Part shown: piece by piece, positions 46,366 to 57,094 of the stretch | Numbering within the stretch: the stretch's first letter is position 1 | Layout: every line of letters begins with the position of its first letter | Source of the DNA: Trametes villosa | Taxonomy: Eukaryota; Basidiomycota; Agaricomycetes; Polyporales; Polyporaceae | DNA length: 64,000 nucleotides | Direction: 5' to 3' | Assembly (NCBI GenBank): GCA_002964805.2 | Contig: PUDQ02000010.1 | Location: forward strand, 2,046,001-2,110,000 | Position numbers and translations under genes: made by a program | Notes under the pieces: model-generated | What the model was told of the DNA's origin: nothing | Databases searched by the model: none | The model's input: only the letters and a program-made list of their open reading frames with translations

Positions 46366-48065
46366 ATGCTTGTTCGTCGTCGCTCTCTGCTTGGATTCGC
46401 GCTCGTTGTCGCATTCGTGCTAGTCACAGTCTACACTGTCTCATCCAGGTATGTGTCCTCTGTATGGTGGCACGCAACAGTGCACGCGGTTGCGGGTGGA
46501 GGATGAGGTCGATGCTATGGCTGGCCATTTGTTAGCGGAGGAATGCAGGAGATGTGAACGCGCGGTCTGTGCCGGTAATGTTACACCCTTGGGGGAGATT
46601 GGCCACCCTGCACAAGTGGTCGGCCTAAGCATAACTCTTATGCCGAGGTTTAGTGCCGTTCAGACCTCGCGTTCACCCCTTCTATGGGAAATCTTTCTGT
46701 CCGGAAGATGGTGCGCGCAATACCCCTCAAACCCCTGCTCTCGGGCCTTTACTAGAGGTTAGAGCGCGTGGGCCTTTGGATGGCTTCTTCGTGGCCCCAC
46801 GATGAGTGGTGGACCGAAGCGCGGCTCGCCCTGGCTCCTGTTGCATGTCACAGTGTGTATTCTCAGATATGTGGATGCTAAACAACACTTATTTCCAGTC
46901 TTCGCATCCGCAACTTCATCTCCTATTCAACGCGCCCACTCTGGGACAAGCCCCTCGGCCCACACACAACCCTCCCGCATTACTACGCCGAAGGCGTCCC
47001 CTTCGACGCGCACCTCTGCGCGCTGCACGGCTGGGGCGCGCGCGCGGCGGCGCCAGAGGTCTGGGACGCGGTCCTCTTCAGCTCCGAGCTCGACCTGCTC
47101 GAGATCCGCATGCACGAGCTCGCGCCCGTCGTCTCCAAGTTCTTCATCGTCGAGGCGGACCGCACGTTCACCGGGCGCCCCAAGGCGCTCACCTTCGCGG
47201 AGAATAGCGAGCGCTTCGCGCCGTTTCGCGACAAGATCGTCCACTCCGTCTTCCACGGGCGCGAGCTCCAGCCGGGCGAGCAGCCATGGGAGAACGAGGC
47301 GGCGCAGCGCGGGCATATGAACGACCTTCTCCGGCAGCACTTGAGCGGGCTCGCGGAGGCCCCGCTCGTCCTGTTCTCAGACGTCGACGAGATCCCGGCG
47401 TTGCACACGATGCGGCTACTGCAGGCATGCGAGGCCCCGAGCCCGATCCACCTGCAGATGCGCGAGTACCTGTACTCGTTCGAGTGGCCCGCGGGCGAGG
47501 GGAGCTGGCGCGCGCAGGTGCACCGGTTCGGTCAGGACGGGAGCGGCTACAACCATGGACAAGTCGCGGAGTGGAAGCTTGCGGACTCAGGGTGGCATTG
47601 CAGCTTCTGCTTCCGACACCTACAGGAGTTCGCCGACAAGATGAGCGGTGAGTCTTTCGTTCCAGGGCCTGGCTTAGTGGGGGTACTGACAGGGCTGTAG
47701 GGTACTCGCATGCCGACCGCGTAACGGACCCTTCCCTCCTGAAGCCGGAGCGGATACAGCAAGTCATCTGTGAGGGCAAGGACATCTTCGGGATGCTCCC
47801 AGAAGCCTACCGCGTACGTCTCCTCACCCGCCTTACGCCGTCTAGTTGCTGACACACAGACTATCTCACCAGTGGAAAGACCTCATCTCTCTCATGGACC
47901 CCGACGCGTAAGTACCCTCTTCTCCGACCGGCCATTGTCCACGCAGAGGCCCTGACGAGCCGCCGGCACAGCACACCTTCGGCAGTGCACATACCACGGT
48001 ACCTCATCGAGCACAGCGAGCGGTTCAAGTTTCTCCTGCCCGGCGGATGCGTCCGGGAATCATGA
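46366..48065 (+). CDS. GT17-family N-acetylglucosaminyltransferase-like protein
   Basis: GT17 enzymes add bisecting GlcNAc to N-glycans in animals; the fungal members are less well known. Five exons (46366-46448, 46899-47647, 47701-47813, 47873-47907, 47972-48065) give 357 residues. [20 protein letters not shown] opens with basic residues followed by one hydrophobic span, a type II Golgi anchor. The lumenal domain has [44 protein letters not shown] (a metal-binding DxD-like motif near residue 187), SYSFEW-like sequence and a Cys-rich [18 protein letters not shown] and an [15 protein letters not shown] segment follow. Intron 1 is 450 nt, far longer than the others, and may hide an inserted repeat. 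Confidence 0.88.
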
Positions 48066-48511
48066 GCATGCCGCGCGCGTACCTCAGATACAACCCCCGA
48101 GCCCCTTGCTGCGCTGGGTCACGGCCGCCGTACGCGCCCTTCTTGGCCGCGCGAGCGCGAGCGAAGCCCCGCCAGGAGGCGGCGGTTGCCCTCAGCTTCG
48201 CCCTGGCGTACCTCGCCCCGTACCTTGGAGCCGCGCTCGCGTCTTGGCGAGCGCGGCCGCAGCACGCAACAGGACACCGTTACCGAACGGGTACGAGCCC
48301 GTCTTGTAACAACAGCCAGCTTTTGTATAGCTACATACCGCATTCACCGATACCGTACCATGCTTAATTTATTCGCACACTGGATTTGTCCGTAAAACCG
48401 AATCGCGAGCGCATCTGCGTAAAACAGCGCTGGAAGACAGTCATGGTATACTCGTCCTCCTTATATTCACAAATAGGCCTAGGTCTGTCAGGGAATACCA
48501 TCCGCGTGCGC
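48066..48511. other. Convergent intergenic region
   Basis: It lies between the GT17 gene (+) and NUP49 (-). It probably contains both 3' untranslated regions. Nothing else is recognised. Confidence 0.45.
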
Positions 48512-50374
48512 TCACTTGGCACTGAGACTCTCGAGCCCGAGGCCGCCGACGTCGCTCCCGCGGTCGAGCTCGTTGAACGGGTCGCGCATGCTCCCCGTCT
48601 TCGCGCGCCACAGTTGTGTGTACAGGGTGCGGAGCTTCTGCAGCTCCGCGTCGAGCGCGGCTGCCTTTGCTGCGAGCGCCATGAACGTCGCGTGCTGCGC
48701 CTCGAGCGTCGACACAATTGCTATGGCAGCAGGTAAGTATGAAGACGCAGTGGGAGAAGGAGAGTAGTACCTTGTGGTGTATGTTGTGGTTGCGAGGCCG
48801 CAGAGGAGAGTTTTCGCTCGATGTTCTGTCGTAAGGAGCAGTTCAGTTTGCTGTTACACTCCGAGCAGAGGAGCGGCGCCCCTACCTCGATGGTGGCCTT
48901 GTACCACCTCAAGCGCTCTCGCATCTGCTCGGTAACGCGGTTGAAGAACCTGTAAAGCAAACGCGTCCCGCACGATCAGTACGGTCTACCTAGGCTGATC
49001 TCGAACATAGGTGTGTACGCACTCAAGCGGGAAGTTCGCATAGGTCTTCAGGTACTGCCCGTGCTGCTGCGGGTTGCGGAAGCCCTCGACAATACGCGTC
49101 GCGACAATCGTGTCCTGCACAGTCTGCTCGACCTTGTGCTTCAGGTCCTTCGTGTGCTGCACGTCCGACGTCAGGACCGAGATCGCGCCCGTCAGCTCCT
49201 GCGTAACGGCGCAAGGGTCAGCATTGCATGCGAGGGAAGCAGGCGGAATACGGAAAACGGGGTGACGGGACGCACCTTGTGGACGTTGCGGATCTCTTCT
49301 TGGCCCTTGATCGCCTCGTCCCCAAGCTTCCGCTGCTTGAGGTCGTTGCATATCTGGACGCGGCCCTGGATAAACGAGCTGCGTCGCGCCGCGTGAGTGA
49401 CACGGCCAGCGGCGAGGCTCAAGAGCGAGGCGTACTCGATGTTCTCGAACGTGCGCTTCAATTCATCGGGCATGTCATTGAACTTGGTCGACTTAGTGAA
49501 GAGCGGCGTGCCTGGCTGCTGTTGCCTGTCACGCGCGGCGCCCGTCAGCGGGCAGGTCCCTACACAATGGCAACGGCCCAGATGTACTCACACTTGCCTG
49601 TGAACGAGGACAATTGAGTACGTCCCTGAGCGATCCAGGGATGATGGTGGGACTCACTGCTGCTGGTTCGGGGGCTTCCCCCATAATGAACTGCCCGCTT
49701 GAGCCCCGGCCGTGGACGCACCGAACAGAGATGGTTGCGGCTGTGTGGTGCTCGCGCCGAAGCCCCCCGTGTTCGTCGACTGCCCGAGAGACCCGAATCC
49801 TCCCAAGGTCCCCTGCTGCTGCCCTTGCTGATTCTGGGTGTTGTTCCCGAAGAGAGAACCTGTGCCGGTCCCGAACAGAGGCTTCTGCTGTTGCTGCTGC
49901 TGCTGTCCTGCAGGTTGTCCAAACAGCCCGCCCGTATTTTGCTGCTGCTGGCCTGCGGGTTGGCCGAAGAGGCCACCGGTGGGCTGTTGCTGCTGCCCCT
50001 GCTGTTGTTGTTGCTGTGGCTGGCCAAACGTGCTCCCGAAGAGCGAGGAACCTTGCTGGGGTTGTTGCTGCTGTTGCTGGTTGTTCTGACCCAAAGTCGA
50101 CCCGAACAGGGAGCTGCCTTGTGTATTTTGGGCTGGGTTTTGACCTGCGGGCTGTCCGAATCCGCCGAACGTCGAGGTGCCCGCCTGTTGTTGCTGTGGC
50201 TGCTGCTGCTGCTGGTTGTTGCCGAATAGTGAGCCCTGTGGCTGAGTGGTGCTCTGCCCGAAAAGCGATGTTCCGGTCTGCCCCGCAGGCTTCTGAGCGC
50301 CGAAGAGACTGTATCATGGTGAGTTCGTTAGATCAACGCCACGCGTAGTGGCCATGGACGCACTTGAATGACAT
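48512..50374 (-). CDS. NUP49: FG-repeat nucleoporin Nup49 (Nup58 class)
   Basis: Nup49 is part of the central channel complex of the nuclear pore. Eight exons (50374-50364, 50308-49658, 49597-49592, 49525-49276, 49198-49023, 48949-48886, 48825-48771, 48720-48512) give 473 residues. The N-terminal half is Gln-rich with repeated GLFG and SLFG units. The C-terminal half is the coiled-coil Nup49 domain: FNDMPDELKRTFENIE, HTKDLKHKVEQTVQDTIVAT, FFNRVTEQMRERLRWYKATI and LYTQLWRAKTGSMRDPFNEL. Only 11 coding bases (ATG TCA TTC AA) precede the first intron. Exon 3 is a tentative 6-nt exon; without it the two flanking introns become one of 132 nt and two residues are lost. Confidence 0.92.
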
Positions 50375-53300
50375 GGTTCCCAAAACAGATCAACGATGGT
50401 TCAACCGTTCCCGCCTAGCTTGCTCTGTGAATTCGCGGTTCTTTCTTTCCAGTTGCAAGGCAGGTTAAACAGATACTGGTTTGCGACTAGAGTAGGACCA
50501 CGCGTAGAGAAGAACAGAGGTTGTGGCGAGAGCAGAGGACGCTCCTGCCTGAACGCGCACAACGCGATCCTGCAGGCCAAGGCACGTGACCCTCGTAGAC
50601 GAGCGCTCACTCGGCGCGTTCGGCGCTTCCGGCGCTTCCTCGTCTTTCTTGACCTCCATCGTCTTCACCATCCGCTCTTGACTCTCGCTCGCTTGCAGCC
50701 CCTCTTGCTAAACACAATCAAATTACTTTGGAGCTACTAAATGCTGCTGTTTACGCTGGAAATGCATAAATAGGGCTTTGGTTGCTTGGTTTCTCATAGT
50801 CAATCTAAGAAACAGTTGCAGAGACTGACCGAGACCGGTTTTATCGTCTACAGTGTCTTACCGCAAACCGCTTTACGCACCCCATATTCCTGTTGAGAGG
50901 GAGAAATAAGCGGCTGGATTATGTGCGCCCACCCGGATCCTTTACTCCGCTCCGTGCACCGCCTATTGAGCACATCGCCAGGCTAAACCGCCGATGCACG
51001 GCTGACCTAGGCCCCGGTGTCCTGCAGCGTGTGTAATAGCAGTAGTTGCCGACTGCCAACCTCCGCCGACACCAGCGTTGGGCGCAGCCAGCTGAAGGAT
51101 ACCGGAAGGTGCGTGCGTCGCCTTGCACATCTGTTCCATCCCGATCTGCTCGGCGTTTCACCCAGCTGTGAGAGTGCTGGCATATGGGCGGTTGTGGGCG
51201 CAGCTGTGACGCCCCCGCCAGTGCATGCGATGGTGCACTGGCGGTTGCTTCACTGCTTGCCTCCGGCGCCCCGTCTGCCGGGTTTCATGCGCATACATCG
51301 AGTGTCGCCGGACGTCCGGGCTGCTATGTGCTAAGTACGTCGAGTGGCGACGCCCATCGCGTCCACGAACAACTGTTCGTACTCCTCGTGCGTTTCGCCG
51401 GTGCTGCCGGTGCTTCTGTACCACGCCGGTTCTACCCCGGATATACGCTCCCGGAACACCTTGACGGTCGTCATCTTTCATCTTACGCAAAACTGGGGAG
51501 GATGTTGCGATGGACCAGTACCTCGCCTGGCCATCGGCGGTATAGATCCTACTAAACATAGCACACCGCGTTTGGCTACTGTCTCAGTCGCTAGTCGTGC
51601 CAATTGAATCGCACCCCTGCCTCAATTATCGGTGTTTGCGAATTCGTGACACCCATTTTTGTCCAGCGGTGCCAGATAATTATTGCAATATCACAAGGCG
51701 CTCCTCGAGGGCCACCTTCCAAATCCATCTATCGTAACGTGTACGCCTGCGCACGTTAGTCATGATCGTCCTACGATCCCACCTCCATCGCCGATACAGC
51801 ACTTCCCAAATGCAAAATGGAGGTTCTCTCGGGCGCCGTGGGTAGGCCTGCTGCGGTCCCGGGGCTTCTGCCCCACATCCCCGCTTGTGTGTTTCTTTGT
51901 GCTCGGTGTTCGGGGAAGTGGCGGTCGACCCTGACGCGTTGCTGCTTATCTTGCTATGTTGCTATTCTGCCATCGAGGCTGACTATTCCCGGCCATGCCG
52001 TCACTCCGGCCGCCACCGAGCACAGTTTCTGCACCGTAACGGCACGCGCGCCCTCTCCCTCAACCGCCGATCATGTCCTTCCTCTCCACCTTCCTGACAA
52101 ACCCGCGGAAGGGCGGGACGGGCCCGCACACCTGACTCAGGGCGGGCCTTGCTCCATCAACTGTGCGAGGTGAGCAGCTACCAACCGTGATTTTTTCTCA
52201 TGTCGTCCAACCTGTCGAACTCCGCTGATTCCTCGACGTTCTGCCTCCTGACATATGCAGTATGGGCCCACCCGGATGAGGGAAACTCGGCTCATCATCC
52301 GCGCATCGTGGCAATATACTGCTAAGTGCTCCTCATCGCTCTGCGCAGGCTCCCGCGCCAGGAGGCTCGATGAAGATGGCTGTGTGTGCCCTCGGCCGTC
52401 GCGGCAGGCCTCCCGGAGGGGAATGCGCACGCCAAGAGGTGCCGCAGCGCGCTATCCTCGAAGGGTCGCCCAAGCCTCTCAGGCTGCTGGGCGTGCGCCG
52501 TTTCGCCGTGACGGCGTAGCGCAGTACAGGCCTCGGTGCACACAATGACGTTGCAAGGATCGCAAATGTTCCGCCTTGCTTCGGAGGGAAGGCGTGACTG
52601 TCTGGTGCTGTCTGGTGCGACATGTCCTCATTCGCGCAGGGCCTGCGTCCCGCATCCTGATGTGTATTCACAGCACAACAGAGGGGCGGAGTTGCCTACG
52701 CACGGCGGCATCGCCGTGCGTCGCGGGAACGCTCAGTGAGTGGTTTGTAAGTTGGCCTGCGACGCGCGCCCCCGCAGGGATGCGAAGCTCTGCGGGGGCG
52801 AACTTCGAAGGGCTTTTTTCAGCGCTTTGCGCGTCGGAGGCGTATGTGGAACGCAAACCCGCAAGTAAACCCGTCAGCGGCGCAGCGCGTCGTCGCACGC
52901 TCACAGAGTCGAGTTGCGGCCAGACAGCGCAGACCCACTCCTGTCCGCCGCCGGTCGGCGAGCATCCGCGGCGCCGGCAGCGGCAGCAGCAGCAGCAGCA
53001 GCGCGTCGGAGTCCAGGTCGTACGCGTGCGGCGTTGCATGTTGCAACAGGTCTATGTCGGTGAGACCGCGGGACGGATCGATGGCAGCGGCGTGATGGGA
53101 CCACCCCGTAGCCACTAGTGCGCGCGGTCGCGACGCTAGCAGCGTTTTAGCGTTTAGCGTGGTCTGAGTCCGTTGCGAACAGCGACCTCCAGCCAACGGA
53201 CTTTCGCCACACCCGCGCGCCCGTCGAGCATGAGCTCGCGCCGCGGGAGGCCCGGCTAGCTCGCTGGTGGCGGCGGGCGCGGCGCGGGCCCTGATCCGGC

Positions 53301-55595
53301 AGGCGTAACATCCAGGTCCCGCTGCGGGCGGACGCCTCCGCATCGCCGTCCTGCTCGCGTCCGCGTCAAGTCCGCGTCGCGTCGCGTCTCCGGACATCCA
53401 GGCATCTTGTCACTGTCAAGCTCAAGCTCAAGCCTGCTCAAGCTTCCTCCGCTTCGCGCATGCGCATGCGCGTGCGCACTTGCACTCCGACGGCCGAGAT
53501 CCACGCGTCCGCGACTTTGCGAGCGTTTTTGACCCATCCCGCTCCGCGCAGCGACGCGTCACGCGAAGCAAGGGAAGCAGAAGCATCGGAGATTCGCAGG
53601 TGCGTGTGCGCTCCCGCTCCGTCTCGCACGGGTTCGATCGCTTATTGTGGTCTGTCGTCGCCCGCATGCAGCAACTCTGATCAGCCTCAGGCCCAGGGCG
53701 CTGTCACGGCTGATGTTTGCCATACAGCATTTCGGAAATCGCGGCCTGGCCGCGACCTCGCCCGACAGGACCGAGCTCGTGCAAAAGAGGCTGGTTCTGA
53801 GCGGCGGCGGCGCGCTGGCTGGCTGCATGTCCAACTGTCGCGATCGCGCATAGTGCAGGCCCGTGACGGCACCCGACGTCAGCGGAGTCCGGACAGGATT
53901 ACAATTCACAGCGCACGGCAGACTGCGCCGCGGCGGGCCACACTGCTACAGGGCTGGCGCAGACAAATCGCCGCCTCGGCTGACTCAATGTCGGTGACGT
54001 CTGGTATGCCCATTTCACATTTGCTGGCGGGCTCACGCGTCCACGGCCGCGCCCGCGTTCATGTCCCGAGCAAGGGTGCTCGGTGGCATTTGCGTTATGT
54101 GGCGCCGGTGGTGGCCCTTGGGCGGAATTGTCAGTGGTCTGGACGAGCAAATCGGAGGGGACGGCAAGGGGGGGACGCATCTGCATCAGATCGGTGAAGT
54201 TGCAACTGTCCGGGCAGAGGAGGCACCGCGGATCTATTCAACGCTCGGGGCGGCCTCCAGGCTACACCGACGTCAGTACCTATCCGGGGCGCTGTGGGGA
54301 TCGATAGGCGATCGTATTGGTCGACTTGCGGAGGGTCGAGGGTCTGAAACGGATTGGAGTGAGTCGGGCGAGCGAGGAGGCTGAGACGGAGGAAACCTCG
54401 ACTGACGTGAGGCTGGGAGAGACGGAGGCGGAGGCGGGACGGGCAGGCCCACGTGGCCGGGAACCAATCCCAGAAGCGGTGCCCCGCAGATGTTGCAGCC
54501 CATGGCCAGCCGTTGGCCAGCCGCCAGCTGAGCGCTGCAGGGGCGCGCCACGCGACGCGGCTGCCACGCGCGCAACACAGCGCACGCCCAATTCCTCCCC
54601 GACCCGGAGGCTGCCCAGCACAACGACGACGGCGGCGACTGCGGCGACGACAACGGACACGACAGGTCGGGGGCGCGTCGCTCCATGCACGCCGCGCGCC
54701 GCACCTCGTTCCTGCCTCGCGCTGGGCCCACTCCCGCGAGGGAGCCGGGTTTTGGCAGGAACGCTCGCGAGATCTATCCGAATCTGGTTGCTGTCGTGCC
54801 GGGAGGGAGCCACCGGATGGGCCTCTCGCCCATCCGAGCAGGCCAGGATGCTGTTTCACCGTCGCAACCGCCGCTGCTCATCACGTTTTGCGGTCGTCAT
54901 ACCCGTTCTGGCCTGCGGCTCTAATGTTTTCCTCCCTTCGATCTCGGCGGCTTTAGCAAATCTCGCCCTGTCGTCTTCTTCGCCCCTCGCGCTGGCGCGC
55001 GCGATCCACTACCCGACACCAAGTACTCGCACCCGTCGCCTCCTTCTCTTTGTGGGCGCACGCGCGCGCGTCGACGCGTTGCCTTGCACGACGCGCGCCA
55101 GCGATGCGCCGCCACGCCAGGCTGACGCTCCCCGCGCGCGTCGTTTCCACCGCGAGTTATCTTGGCCGCGGCCGAGAGTTCACTCGAGTGATGCAGATGG
55201 GTGCGCAGCCGCGGCACTGCTGCGGTACGTATGTCATGCAATCCCAGCCTCCCGGGCTCAATGGCTGCATCACTCTGAGTCTCCAACCAGGAACGCGCGT
55301 GGCCCGTTGGGCTGCCGCGCGCCGTGACTCGTCACTCGATCAGGCTCCCCAAGCTTATTTTGTTACGGGAGCCTGTAGGGCGATGAATGAGGTTATCGCG
55401 TTTGGACCCCAGCCCGGGGAGCGGAGCGTGGGTCTCGTCCTAATTGGGCGTCGTTCGGATATCCATGGTGCTGAAACGCGTTCGGGATACGGTGCCCACC
55501 GCTGGCCCAGTCCCTCCCGTTCTTGACCCTGACTTGCCTGCTCATTGCCAGATTCGCGCGGGCGGCACAGATGGCCAGATACTCCTTGCGCGAGC
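50375..55595. other. Five-kilobase gene desert
   Basis: I find no secure gene. A minus-strand frame of about 69 codons (50671-50465) starts with ATG and has a hydrophobic stretch, but it has no family features. Notable DNA patterns are a perfect 11-bp hairpin (51215-51244), a GCA run near 52978-52998, CAAGCT repeats near 53417-53440 and an alternating purine-pyrimidine GCATGCGCATGCGCGTGCGC run near 53459. GC-rich long frames on both strands look like chance frames. Confidence 0.45.
51215..51244. repeat. Perfect 11-bp hairpin
   Basis: CCGCCAGTGCA is followed after 8 bases by its exact inverse TGCACTGGCGG. It is isolated, with no gene close by. Confidence 0.65.
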
Positions 55596-55601
55596 TATAA
55601 A
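55596..55601 (+). promoter_or_regulatory. TATA box of the Zn2Cys6 gene
   Basis: A perfect TATAAA lies 208 bases upstream of the ATG of the Zn2Cys6 gene in a GC-rich background. It is assigned by position. Confidence 0.55.
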
Positions 55602-55803
55602 GCCCCCGACTCCCGCAGGCCGACCGCGGTCACCAGTCATCTCTGCGTCCTGTTCCACTAACCTCTTTCGGCGGGGCTCGAGGTCCTGACACAATAGCCT
55701 TTGCTTAAATTGCTTTCTCTTCCCGCCGCTACTACTTCCTCTCCCCCGCCGCGCCTTCGCGCACTTCGCTTCTCTTCGCGCCCTCCCCGCAAACCCGCCC
55801 AGG

Positions 55804-56245
55804 ATGCATTCCATGGTGAGCGCGCCTTCTCCGCCTAGCTCGGCACTCCGGCCCGCGACGCTCATATTGCGCCCCCAACGCAGTACAGCAACTCCGGCAG
55901 CTCCCGTAACGAGGACTCGGACGGCGAGCACCAGTACATCCCGCGCACTCCGCGCCGCACGCCCATGGCCTGCACGTTCTGCCGTGGTGAGTCCCCCCGC
56001 AACGCGCCCGTCTCCAGCGACGTCCGGCGCACGATTGTTGACCCGGCTCCTCGCGCGCGCCCAGGCCGCAAGCTCAAGTGCGATGGCCGACCCATCTGCG
56101 CGAATTGTAACCGCCGCGGGCTCGCGTGCGCGTACGTGCCTGTGTATGTGCTTTTCTCCTCCGCGCTCGCCGCGCTCTCGCTCACAATCTTCCTTGCAGC
56201 GCCGCGCAGGGCGCGGGACAGTCTCAGCAGACCGGTTCCGGCTGA
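55804..56245 (+). CDS. Short Zn2Cys6 DNA-binding protein
   Basis: Zn(II)2Cys6 clusters bind DNA in fungal transcription factors. Four exons (55804-55815, 55884-55986, 56065-56143, 56200-56245) give only 79 residues. The cluster reads CTFCRGRKLKCDGRPICANC then NRRGLAC, with exact CX2CX6CX5CX2CX6C spacing, and is split by a phase 1 intron after the second Cys. The first exon contributes only MHSM. The frame ends at a TGA inside a Gly/Ser run and then stays open for 154 more codons to a TAG at 56708. The true C terminus is therefore uncertain: the gene may be a mini-factor, may use another splice site, or may carry a nonsense change. Confidence 0.72.
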
Positions 56246-57094
56246 GGCGGCGGCGGTGGCGGCAGTGCGGCGCACACGCGTCCGCCGCAGTCGCCCCTCC
56301 GACGCCCCCGCGGACCGACGCGCGTCCACAACTCTCCTCCGCCACGACCACGACCCTGCGCAGCCGCGGCGCCCCCGCGCGCCCCGCGCACCGCTCTGGC
56401 ACTGGCAGCCGTCCGTTCATCCGGAGGCGCCCCCGTTCCCGTCCCGCGCTGCTCTCGCTCTCCGGACTCTTCTTGCGCCACCACGCCCCATCTGTCTATC
56501 GCGCTCGGCCGCACCCGCTCTCGTGGCTGTAGCTATGCCGACTGTCCTGTAGCTGTAGTTTTCCCGGGGCTCTCCCCGCTCGGCCCTGGCTCCCCTCGCT
56601 CGGGGACCGGGCTTAGATACGCCCCCTCTGATATTGCTCTTACTTATTGCTTTACCGCCTCCGTTATTACCTGCCCACCTATCCACCCACCTATCGTACA
56701 TGCTGTATAGTCCTGTTGATAATCCCTAGTACCTCGTATACGTACAGTACAGCTGCTAAATGCAATGCTTTTTTATCTATTACATGGACGCACGTTCTCG
56801 CGCGTCATCAGTCAAGTTGTGTGTGTCCGTGTCGGCCGCGGTGGGTGCCGGGCGGCGTGTTGCGACATCCGCGCCCATCTGTCTGACCCCCCGCGCTCAG
56901 CGGGATATCACAAGCTCTGGATACTAGGATAGCCTGGCAAAGGATATCACGTCGCGACTGGTGGCTGGCAACCTGGCATTACATCTGGCGTGAATGTCGT
57001 ACAACCGTCCGTTCCGTTCACAAAGGTGTTTACACGCTTCCCCCTTTCCCCCGGATATCCACCCGGACACGGCATCTGCCAAAAGGAGCTTCTC
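56246..57094. other. Convergent intergenic region
   Basis: The first part is the GC-rich open frame that continues from the Zn2Cys6 gene. The rest is lower-GC sequence between that gene and the arrestin-like gene and should hold both 3' ends. Confidence 0.4.
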
